DNA of 64,000 bases from Anas platyrhynchos (taxonomy: Eukaryota; Chordata; Aves; Anseriformes; Anatidae), in NCBI RefSeq assembly GCF_047663525.1, contig NC_092587.1, positions 197,467,501-197,531,500 of the forward strand, in the 5' to 3' direction. Shown here one piece after another: positions 37,374-48,347 of the stretch (position 1 is the stretch's first letter; each line of letters opens with the position of its first letter). The notes beneath the pieces are model-generated. The model was given only the letters and a program-made list of their open reading frames with translations. It did no database searches and was not told the DNA's origin. The translations under genes and the position numbers were made by a program.

Positions 37374-40300
37374 GAAGTATCTGAGGAAGAGATGATAGAT
37401 GATACCCAAGTATCCTGGCCTCCTGAGAAAAGTAGCATACCCATACACACATCCATATTTATACACGATATATACATTATAGCTTGAAAGATCTTCTAAG
37501 ACTTGTTATCTTAAATTAGACCATGGCTACCATGCACAATTGGCAAGTATCTGATGTGTGAAATCAACCGTCTGGAATATCTAAGAGAAAAGCAAAACTG
37601 AGACAAATTGAGCTCTGTTGGCCTCTTTAGTCTGATTAGTTCATGCTGTCACTGAAAGTGAAGCTGGATCTTTGGATGTCATTCTTCTGTTATCTTACAT
37701 GGCGATGTTAGATATTTCTGCTTGTTCCCATTAGTACTTCCTTGGAGTCATAATTAATTTATATTAGCTAAGACAATTTCCATTTGCTATGACAGTTCTC
37801 CAGCTCCCTCAGGCTTCTCAAATAATAATAAATTGTCTAAATAAGAGGCATTACTTTACTTCTGCTCCAATGTTTCACATTTTGAGGGTCCCTAAACCTA
37901 CTCAGTAATGCATGTTTAATAAATTGGATTTCAAATGGACTACTAGTCCTCACCCATATCCCTAATGTGGCTTGACTTCAGTGTTGTTGTTTTTTTTCCT
38001 TGCAGTGATGTGCCAATCCAATGATCATAAGAGTTATATTTGGAAAACTACACATGCTCTTGCTGAGAAGATTAAAAGGGTGAATTTATAGCTTCCCAGT
38101 TGGATGGAAGAAACCATTTTTCATACTTGTGTGCACACACAAGTGATTAAGGGAAAAAACATGTTTTGTACTCTTAACTACAGCTGAATTCAATGATTAG
38201 TGTCCCAAATCCATTCTGTCAAATGCTGAACCATATATATATTAATACAGTTACTTCATCACTCATGCTTCTTCTTGCATAGTTAATAAATAGGTTCTTG
38301 TTAGCAGAAAAAAATGAGAAAAAATGCAAATTGTTGGTTGGAAATGTGTTGTTGATCTTGCATTGGGGAGTTAAGCATTTAAATGATTTTTTCTTAGCTG
38401 TGCAATACTGGAAGCTCTGCATACACAGATACGTTCATGTTACACTCCACTACTGTTGGCTACTGTCAATAATTGCTACGATTTTACTTTCTGACAAACC
38501 CTCCTTAAAATGGGATTCTGTTTTGGCAGCTCAGTCAAATAAGCTTGAGATTCTTGTGCTGTCTTCTCTCTCATTTTTGCAGAGATAAGCATCCACTTTC
38601 CCAGAACCCAAACTATTGCAGAAGCTGAAGTGACAGTCTCTCAATGAGCTAATGAGTGGAATAACCTCAGGGAATGAAGGATTTGCCTGCTCTGCAAAAT
38701 GGCAGTATGACTGTAGCATGAACAGCAATCCTAGCTGTATTGTACCTTGTATGGTTGTCAATGGTTGCGATTACAGATAGTGGAGATCTTTTGACATTTG
38801 AGGCATCTTTTGCCTCATTTAACTGTATTTCTCTTCTCTTGGTATCTTTGCAGCTTCCCGTTCCTGGAATTAGATATATCAGCCCTTCATAGGCATATAT
38901 AGCTTGTATCAAAACCTCCACATCACTGCTGCTTTAATTACCTTTCAAGTCAGAATAAAGCTTATGTAGACAATTATTTCCCTAAGACACAGTGGATATG
39001 CACTGCAGGTAAAATCTGTACTGCCTTGTCAATGTTTTCTAACAGGGTTTTACACATTCTCCAAGGTTTCAGCTTTACAACTGAGGTGGATGGACCTACC
39101 TAGTCATTTCCATTCAGTTTGCTCACAGGGTAGGTAAACTGGTGTTTTCTGCAGTGATTCTCCAGAAGGTCAGTCCTTCTGAATCCAGCTGCATGCATGC
39201 ATAGAAATATAGAATACATAGAAATATTTATGTATAGGAGAGATGATGACAATACATATAAGGAAGTTAGGGTGTATGGTGAATGCAGGAAATGTGTATA
39301 AATAGCAAGGGAAGATTTGTATGAGTAGAGCTTGGCCTCCTCTGCAGTTTTTATTGTTATTCAAGCAGGACAGACTAACTCATTTTAAATGAGGATGGAA
39401 GATTCAAGTTGTTTTGTTTCTTTGTTTGATTTAGGTCAGATAGCAAATGCCCATCCACTCCATGTATCAAAGGATGTCAGTCAGGGAGAGGTATTCATTT
39501 TCTGCATGAGATGCAACATCACAACTTTTCCCTCATATGGCTCTTGACATCTGTTTCATAAACTTACCACATGGGAAGGTAAGTGTCTGTCACTGTGAAG
39601 AAGATTTAATGTAACATGAAGTCAGGAGATGAGCTCTTAAAGGGTAGTTTTAACAGCTTACCTCTACCCCAATACAACCCAACCCTGAATTAGCCCAGGT
39701 TTTCAGCTGTTCAGACACTTCTGAAAAGTGCGGATCCTTGCACTGAAAAATATCAGTATTTCAACTCTATAAGTTCAAATGTCACAAATAAGATTACATA
39801 TAAGACTGATAAAGTTGTATGAGAAATAATGAGAAAAATGTTGCAGTATTCTTTATCTGCCTTGAAGTTTATGGGCATTCAGAATATACTTTTCTCAATT
39901 CTCCCAACTGGACTTGAAGCAGGGTTGGAAACTGTGTATGGTCTTTTATTTTTTCTCAGATAAAAAAATATAACTAGTGCTTCAAAGGCATGGGGTTTAA
40001 AATAAACACCCAAAAGTACCAAGCTTTAAAATAAAGTAACAAAGAAGGCAAGAATGGACCATACAACATAAAAGTTGTCAAGTTCAAAAAGATCTTGTCC
40101 CAAAAGCATAGAAAGATAAGAATGGGAGAAAAATAATGAAGGTATCTATAATTAGAAAACATAATTACTTGGGAAGGATACAAAGGCAATCATGGGTTAA
40201 ACAAGGACAAATCCTGTTTTTAATAACTGTCAGTAATGTGCAGGTTGCTTATTCCTGTTGCCCTCTTCAATGAATCAGATCTAAATTTATCATATTTTTC

Positions 40301-41203
40301 CATACCTGTTGAATCCTGCTTCTTCATCTGTAGCCACCACTGTGTGATTCTTGTCATGGTATCCTACAAGTTTTGCCTTCCCATTGTGTCTGTAGAACCT
40401 GGTTTGTTCTCTAAAATTCTGGCTGTGATTGCATAGATGATTCTGGTCCTTTGTTTTGCAGGGACAAGGAAAAGCAAGTTGTCAAGAAAAAATTATATGA
40501 CTTCAACAATAATATACCAAAATGCGTAATCAGGGAGAGAAAACTGGAATTTGGGAAACTGAAGGCACTTCTCTGTACAGGGGTTTACTGAATATATCTT
40601 AAAAAATAATGTCTTATGTACGCATTTTTTATTACATATTACTAAAGTTGCCACTTAAGGGATACAAAATAACATGATGTGCATTTGCTTTTTTTTTTAT
40701 ATTTGAATAAAGATATAGTATTTTCTTATATACACATAAATTACATCTAGTAATTGATCTAGCTCTAACAATCTTTACTATGGCTGAAGGTTCAAAACAA
40801 TAAAATAAAACAGTAGGTAGTGTATAGCAACAAATATACATTAAAAGCTAATAGAGTCCAAATACTGTCTTTAATGGAAAATTCAGCACATGAGAAAACA
40901 TGTCTAACGGTTAAATATGATAATATATACAAGAAGCAAGACTTCTGAATATGGCATTTTTTCCATACTTCTTGGAAATGGGAGAATAAACAATAATAAA
41001 AAGTTATGAGAGTGGAATATAATATTCTTTTTCATCAGTCATTCTTTTCTCATTCTAAAAGCTGTTATGAAAAAAAAAAGACTTTGAGAAACAATTTTAA
41101 AAATCTCCATGTACTACATTTAGTAAGATGAACCTGTATTTACATTTCCAAGTTTTACATTTCTAAGCCTTACAAAACAATTTTCAGTCTTACAAAATTA
41201 GGC

Positions 41204-41238
<35 letters not shown>

Positions 41239-41240
41239 TA

Positions 41241-41314
<74 letters not shown>
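41204..41314. repeat. (TTA)n-(TAA)n inverted microsatellite
   Basis: About eleven TTA/ATT units (41204-41236) followed by AATTAA and about twenty-four ATA/AAT units (41241-41314). The two halves are reverse complements, so up to about 33 bp can pair in a hairpin or cruciform. Confidence 0.95.
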
Positions 41315-41315
<1 letters not shown>

Positions 41316-41474
41316 TTTATTAGGCCAGTTAACATGTTTCAGAAATGCTGCAGCAGAAAAGATGCATGTAAGTGCTATAGTATGCAAAATCAGATTATTT
41401 GTATGTATAGTTATCTAGTATGTTGTTTCTAAAATATTTTTTAAAGTATATTTTCTTTTGTCATAAGAAGGAGG

Positions 41475-42033
41475 TCAATGGAATAGATAGTCCCTCTCTG
41501 TTCCACACTGGTGTGGCCTCACTTCAAGTACTGTGTGCAGTTTTGGGTATCACAGTATAAAAAGGACATAAAACTATTAGAGTGTCCAAAGGAGAGCTAT
41601 GAAGATGTTGAAGGGTTTAGAGGGAAGGTTGTATGAGGAGCAGATGAAGTCATTTGGAGCCCAGAGAAGAGGAGACTGAGGGAAAGCCTCATGGCAGCTT
41701 GCAGCTCCCTCACGAGGGGAGCAGAAGGGCAGGCGCTGAGCTCTGCTCTCAGGGAACAGCAACAGGACCTGGAGGACTGGCATGGAGCTGGGACAGGGGA
41801 GGGTCAGGGTGGGTGCTAGGGAAAGGTTCTGCACGCAGAGGGTGGTAGGGCACTGTGACAGGCTGCCCAGGGAAGTGGTCATGGCACTGAGCCTGCTGGA
41901 GCTCAAGAAGCATTTGGAAAACACTCTCAGACACATGGTCTGATTTTTTGGTTGTCCCACGTGGAGCCAGAAGCTGGACTCCATGTTCCTTGAGGGTCGC
42001 TTCCTACTTGGGATATTCTATGATTCTGTGATT
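41475..42033 (+). mobile_element. CR1 LINE 3' portion (second subfamily)
   Basis: Plus-strand CR1 in order: 'gttccacactggtgtggcct', 'acttcaagtactgtgtgcag', 'gagagctatgaagatg', 'gagcccagagaagaggagac', 'tctgcacgcagagggtggta', 'gacaggctgcccagggaagt' (41859 on), and the terminal 'ttctatgattctgtgatt'. The 'gctgcccagggaagtggt' wording and the GC-rich centre mark a subfamily different from the copies at 2.7 and 5.2 kb. Confidence 0.85.
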
Positions 42034-42205
42034 TAAGAATGTGTAAAGACATTTTCTATGATTCAGATTAAATTATAATTTGACTCCTAACCTGAAAGAA
42101 ATAAATATAGTTTCAAAAATTTAGTAACAATTGCATATATTTTATTTTTTCTCCTAACAGACTTTATTTTTAAATTATATTGTTTTACAATAAATCTTGC
42201 AGCTG

Positions 42206-42345
42206 AGAGGAGGCCAAGTGGTAGAAAGCTAAAGCTGTGCCAATTCTAAAAAAGGGGAAGGGAGAAGACAGGGAACTACAAGCTCATCAGTCTCAAATTC
42301 AGCCTAGGCAAAACAATGAAACAGCTGGTAAAAGTCTTGACTAAT
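42206..42345 (+). mobile_element. CR1 reverse-transcriptase fragment
   Basis: 'gtagaaagctaaagctgtgc' followed by 'ccaattctaaaaaaggggaa' encodes the Val-Pro-Ile-Leu-Lys-Lys-Gly-Lys motif that precedes RT in CR1 ORF2. After one frameshift the next codons give Asn-Tyr-Lys-Leu-Ile-Ser-Leu and Gly-Lys-Thr-Met-Lys-Gln. It is the upstream part of a LINE but lies 3' of another copy's end, so it is a separate insertion. Confidence 0.65.
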
Positions 42346-42768
42346 AATTAAAACAACAAAAACAAAAGACACTAACTAATTACAAGCAATATGGAAGTAT
42401 GGAATTATGGAAAATAAATTTCCTGTAACTTAGTACTAGTTTAAATGTTACTCAGATTGATACAGGTAAGAGTTTTATTGTAATATAAAATACATAAAAT
42501 TTCATTGGAATTTTACCTGGTATTTTAGAACAACTTAGTAAATAGTCTACAGTAAACAGATGGGAAACAATCTGGCTATAGGTGCCATATATAGGTGCCC
42601 AAGAGGGTTATGAAAGGCTTAATTCTTTTCCTTTCACAGTGCACCGTTTTCAGCCATATACAAATAAATAAATCCTTAAAATTATTATTAATCCGTACGG
42701 AGAAGACAGAAAGATTGAGGAAAATAAATAACAAAATGGTTTTCCCATTAAGTAGGGTAAAAGTAAAG

Positions 42769-42770
<2 letters not shown>

Positions 42771-42812
<42 letters not shown>
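42771..42812. repeat. Poly-T, 42 bases
   Basis: Longest homopolymer in the window. Confidence 0.95.
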
Positions 42813-43194
42813 CACTGAGACAGAAAATTCTGTATGCAGGAGCAAAGAGCAAAGACTGAACTTCTCAGAGGGGGCAATATTTGCCCTGACCACCATGTTC
42901 AGGCATCCCCTCCAGATCCTTCAGCTCCTTTTGTAGAGTTTTTTCCCCAACCCAGAAGCTCACACAAGCAACCGTTGCTCTAGGGAGGTAAGTTGTGCCA
43001 ATGGCAGTCCTAAGAGAGCAGGCACCGCTATAATAGATCCAGTGGCTAGAAATGGAAACTAAATGAGGGAAAACTGCAATTAGACTCTCATTTCTGAAAC
43101 AAATTGTAACCAATCTTTGCAACAACATTTTAGTGGCTGTCACAGGTTCTCTGGCAAGACTATTCATAATTTAAGCACTGAGTTCAGTCAAAGA

Positions 43195-43262
43195 ATTCCT
43201 GTGGGTCTATGCTGTGTAGGAGGTTGGACTACCTTGTCACAGTGGAACTTCCTCACCTTATA
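43195..43262 (+). mobile_element. Old CR1/L3-type LINE 3' tip
   Basis: 'ctgtgtaggaggttggacta' and then 'tgtcacagtggaacttcctc' resembles the ancient LINE 3' end '...ctgtgcaggaggtcagactagatgatcacaatggtcccttctggcc'. Diverged and short. Confidence 0.4.
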
Positions 43263-43795
43263 AATATGAATGATAATACCTTCTATGTATTTCTTAAAGC
43301 CCAGTATCTGGATTTTACATAGGATTTTCAGCTTTCCTTTAAAAAATAATGAATAACATAAAAACAGAGCCAAGCCTAATAAGGAAAGCCTAATAAGAAA
43401 AATGAAGATAGCTTTATGCTTCTTATTTTTTAAGAAATCTTAGAACTTCTGAGCTTTTTTTTTTTTTTTAATAGCATTTGCTTGACAAACTACAGATGTG
43501 CTCATGTTTTGCTTCATCCACAGTGGTTCTCCCAGGCATCAGTACTAAACTTTTTGCCATGAATGTGTCATATTTATCTATGGGAAGGAAAAATACTGAT
43601 TTTCATTGTATCACTGTAATAATCTGTTTCTTCAGTTCATATTAAAGAGAAAATATATGAAATGATCAGGTCTCATCTGCTCCTCAGTGCTCCTCAGCTT
43701 GATGATATGAGACTATTCTTTCCCCACATTTTCTGATTACACACAGGGAATTGCCTCAACTAAGACTTTGCTGTGTAGTGCCTTTAGAAAGTTTT

Positions 43796-43848
43796 TCTTG
43801 TTATCACTTTGAAAAAGAAAGTCTTGTTATCACTTTGAAAAAAAAAAG
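43796..43848. repeat. 26-bp tandem duplication
   Basis: TCTTGTTATCACTTTGAAAA plus AGAAAG is repeated head to tail (43796-43821 and 43822-43848), the second copy with an A-run extension. Confidence 0.85.
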
Positions 43849-44274
43849 TATGTAGCATAAATACTCTTCATGCCTTTAAATTTATTGTCCTTCTAGATAT
43901 TATACTCTTGAAACAATCAAAATAAATCTGACAATACAGTGCAAAAATTTAAAAAAGAAATAAAATCTACTGTAAGTGAAGACAGGGTCCTAACTCCCTT
44001 AAAGAGGAGTTTCATAAACTTTAGATATAATATGAACTATGCTGGTGATCACCCTTAATTTTTCTGCTGTTAGTTACCTGTTGTTTGAGTTTCTTGTGTG
44101 CTATGAAAGCTGTAACATTTCTTCTCCTGAAAAAATAGTAACTGCCCTTCTAAAGCTTGTGAATGGCCTCCCATTGGAGCAACTCTGTGCAGCACTGCTT
44201 GTTACTGTTCTTCTCTTTAACAATTAGCATTCAAAATAAATTTCTCAGAGAGGGTGAGTTCAGATGTAGCCCTG

Positions 44275-44325
44275 TTTTTTTTGTTTGTTTGTTTGTTTTG
44301 TTTTGTTTTGTTTTGTTTTGTTTTC
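44275..44325. repeat. (TTTG)n / (TTTTG)n microsatellite
   Basis: T8, then three TTTG units and six TTTTG units. Confidence 0.9.
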
Positions 44326-47300
44326 TGCTTACTTTTTCCCCTCAAAATGTAACAGGTAGGGAACTAAGAGAAGAACACAGCCTTTATGTTATATGGCCAT
44401 TAATTTGAGTCCCAGGGATGGATGGCTTTCCAATTCACGCTCCTTTGTTGTACTGCATCTGTGATTACCCTGGAGAATAAAAAGAATGAAAAAGTAGCTC
44501 CCTTGCCTCTCTTCTTTATTACTCCAGACATAGAGTATCATTATCAGCCTTAGAGTTGACATAAGAGCCCTCAGGTTTGTCAAAGTACAAGTAGTGAAAT
44601 AGTAGTTAAGATTCCTTTTGGACATTCTTTCTCCACATGGTATCACCTAAACAGCTTATTTCCAATCACTTGTCGACTATGTAGTCGTGAACCTGGATTC
44701 AACACACTGGACTATATAGGAATAAATTCTTAATAATAATTGAGTCTGTGTTTTCTAAAATAACCCCCCAAATGTACTATTTTCCGGTCAACATTAATAT
44801 ATTCTATTCTATATTGTGCATTCATAGACTTGTACCTATTCTAATTTAGTACTCAGCTTAGATTTTGTAGTTTTTCTTGTTTCTGGGAACAAAGAATTTA
44901 ATTTCATCACTCTATTCTTAATTAACTAATGGAGCAATACATTCAAGAAAAATGCATGAAACACATATTTTTGAATTTCTGTAAGAAAGGAATTCAGAAG
45001 GACTATAGACTATTACAAAGTGTAAAAAATGTGGATATCCTGATTCAGCTACAGACTGGTCTGCTGATAGATATTGGCTACATTTGCAGTAAAAGTGGTA
45101 AAATCTGGAAACTGAGGGATATCTTAGATGTTTTTCTTATGATGATATGAATTCCACTTGGAGGTTTCATTTATTCCCACCTGATTATGAAGGCAATTTA
45201 GGGGTATTACTTGAGACTTGAACCTCTAAGTTTTACATTCCCAAATTAAGGCAGATGAATCCTCCACAAAATGACAGTCAAAATTAAATCTATGTCTTTC
45301 AAAAGTGAAAAGATTCAATAGATTATTTTTTTCCTTAGATGTTAACACAGCACATATGCCACCTAATCTTTCTGTTGGAAAATTATGACCAGATGTATTA
45401 TCAGCATTCTTGTTAGTCTTTTTGTGCCCATTTTCTCAGGTAACTTAATTCCAGAAGAAATGGTACTAATACAAGATAATACTCCTTCTGTGGAGATACA
45501 GTACTTTACACAAATGCACCCCTTAAGCATGAGCTATTTTCTTAGCTTCCTTGTTCTTTTGAAAGTAAAATTCTGTGAGCCTGATCCTGCATTGAACAAG
45601 TCTTGGCATTCAGTGATTATATGTGGTGTTCAGTGATAGTCATGAACAAGTTATTATTTCCGGAAAATCAAGTTAATTAAAGAGTCTCTCAGCTGCTTTC
45701 ACATTGGGTTTTCATTGTTTCATGGGGTTTCATATGTTTTCTTAAAACATCAGAATGCAGTTTTCACCAGATGTGTTTCAGTGTTTGATATTTAAGCAGT
45801 AATGAGTAAATGTGAGCTGTGAAGCATGCAGCTGGAATGTTGCTTTAATTTGTTTCTAGGTTTCCTTGTATAACACGGTATATTACCTCTCTTTCTCCTC
45901 CTTCCTACATGCCTCTTGTTCTACACTTTCAGTACCATGTTATTACACACCCTTCACTGATTACATCCTCTTCACACCCCCACCTTTCCCTTTTTCTATC
46001 TGTCGCATTCTGCACCTGTATCCATAAATGTAGAGAATACAAGGTGTAACCTGGGAAATATTTTTCTGGGAGGTATCTGAATTTGTCAGAAATCTTTTTG
46101 TTGCAGAATTACAGTTTTCATCATGCCTTTCAGCCAGCACCGTGAGAGAGCCCACCTCTGTTGTTTCCAGTTCAAAAACTTTACAAAAATTTTATATATA
46201 TCCACATGGTTCCAAAATCACTTGGCTAAAGCAGCCAGAATTCAGCCATAACATTCTGCGCTTGGAAAAGCATTTCAGTTTAGAAAAAAAAGTATAATGA
46301 AATAATAGCAAAATTCAAGAGCTTTACAGAGTTGGAAGGCAGGATGTAATGCAGACCGTAGTGAATATGGCCTTTGGTGGTTGGACATTGCACTGAGAGT
46401 AGGAACATTGCTGAGACTAAAGAGATGGAACATTGATCATAGATTAGGGGAACTTCTTTTCTTCACTGGGGTGGTAAAGAAGGATCACAGGAGAAGGGAA
46501 AGGATGCAGGAAATTCTGATACATGAAACACGACCTCCAAATAACTCTACTGCTGGGTTCCAGATAAAGACTGTGACACCTAGAGAGGTAGGTTTCACAG
46601 CTGACCTAGAAAAGTCTTGAATACCTAAAAGTTGTTTTCTTGCTCAGCACATTTTTGTGCTGATGGAGGTGGCAAGAGTTTTCTATAATGATTTTATTCC
46701 TTTTCTTCATAGCCTTAAATAAGTTTTGATGTCTACCAACAACAGGAAAGAATCAGGAGTATGATTTGACTGATACTGACCAATATTTTTACAGTAATAA
46801 GAAAGAACAAAAAAGATTTGCAACTCACTGTTCTGTGATATTGGAATAGGACTTATTGGGTGGACAGGAAAAGAATCCAGGGAGTAGCAATATGGATTGA
46901 GCCAAAATCGACTTTCCCTTTGTTTTCAGAAAAGCAAAACCCCGACTTCTCAAATTGATACAAAATGGGGTCTTTAACTTAGTTTTGAATTTAAATAATT
47001 ACTTCAACTGAACTGTTAATTGTTGGAACTGCTTATAAAAGAAAACTGCTGTTTTCAAGCAAAATGTGGAAACATCTTCTTCCACAAGATTCCAGAATTA
47101 AGACTGGAAATTTCTCACCTTCCCTGATTACCCACTGAATGCAATTCATTTTACTTTCCAGAGCTCTAGCTTTGACAACTTTCCTATTAATTAGTAAAAT
47201 ATGACTCTTTCTATAGCCAGGGGAACAAGAATCAGCAACAATTAGGAAATTAGTTATTAAAACACCCAGTCAAGGCTGAGATACCGAAGTCACAGCAATT

Positions 47301-48273
47301 TGAATCCAAGTCTTTCCACTTCATGGGAATCATCATTAGCAACCTCAGTGGAAGGGAATGAAATCCTGAATTGTTCCTTCCATCTTATATTGAAATGTTG
47401 TGGAAAAGCTTCACTGAAAGTTCTTGTTCTGCAGTCATTTATTGGAGGCAGAGGGAAGCCAGGATTTAGAGACTGAGACCTTCCAAGAGCATTATACACT
47501 GTATTTGCTTTTGCATGTAAATTTTTTCTGCATCCTCCTGCATCTATTATTTCCCCTTGTAATGAACCTATCAATTAAGCAGATGAAGCAAAAATAGTGT
47601 AATAGAAATAGTGAAGTTTTCAAATTCTTTAGTAAGGGATGCACTTCCTTAGGGACTTGGCATAAAACCATTCTAGTTTTCAGAAACAGGAAGGTTATTA
47701 ACTATTTCTTGCCTCCATGTAGTCATATAAGTTTTTCCATGAGTAAGAGATGGAGTAGTAAACTTACTGAATTACAGCTGGCAAAGAATAAATGTTTTAA
47801 GGTCCAGAACTGTGATGGTTCTGCTCTTGTGACTGACTGCTCCATGGTAACTATGACCAGTGAAAGATGAATGCGTTCTTTTCCACTGAGCATCTTCACA
47901 GAAGTGCATAGAGATGAAACAGAATTGAGTACAACTGACATAGTGATCTACTGAATATTAAAACAACTTTGAAAAGATATGGAGAAATCCCAATCAAAAT
48001 GATGTTATTGCAACAGTGACATGATTGAGCCTGGATTTCATCTTCCAGAAAGCATAGGAAACTGTTCCCTTGCAATGAAGATTTTATTTTATAAATTAAA
48101 TTGCTAAGATATAGTTTTTCCTTTCAGTTCTATAGCAGCATCCAAAAGTATAGAAAAATCATTTTCTATTTTCTTTTTTCTTTTATTTATTTTCTGGTTT
48201 TATTTGCTGAGACTTGGCAATGCTGAACATAGAACTCTGACATAAAGCAATCGAGATGATGAAAATGATCAGT

Positions 48274-48347
48274 CCTTATATTTACACCATTAATATATTT
48301 ACACCATAAATATATTTACCCCATTAATATATGGTGTAAATATAAGG
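48274..48347. repeat. 17-bp inverted repeat with tandem AT-rich loop
   Basis: CCTTATATTTACACCAT (48274-48290) is exactly reverse-complemented at 48331-48347. The 40-base loop contains two more diverged 'atatatttaca/cccca' units, so the region is both a tandem repeat and a hairpin. Confidence 0.85.

Larger units (their letters stand above)
36433..41470. other. Gene-free stretch
   Basis: Unique AT-rich sequence with listed microsatellites. No exon or RNA gene recognised. Confidence 0.5.

Noticed and set aside
41654..41984. 64- to 135-codon frames at 41.6-42.0 kb
   Set aside because: They fall inside the GC-rich body of a CR1 3' portion, which is noncoding in this part.
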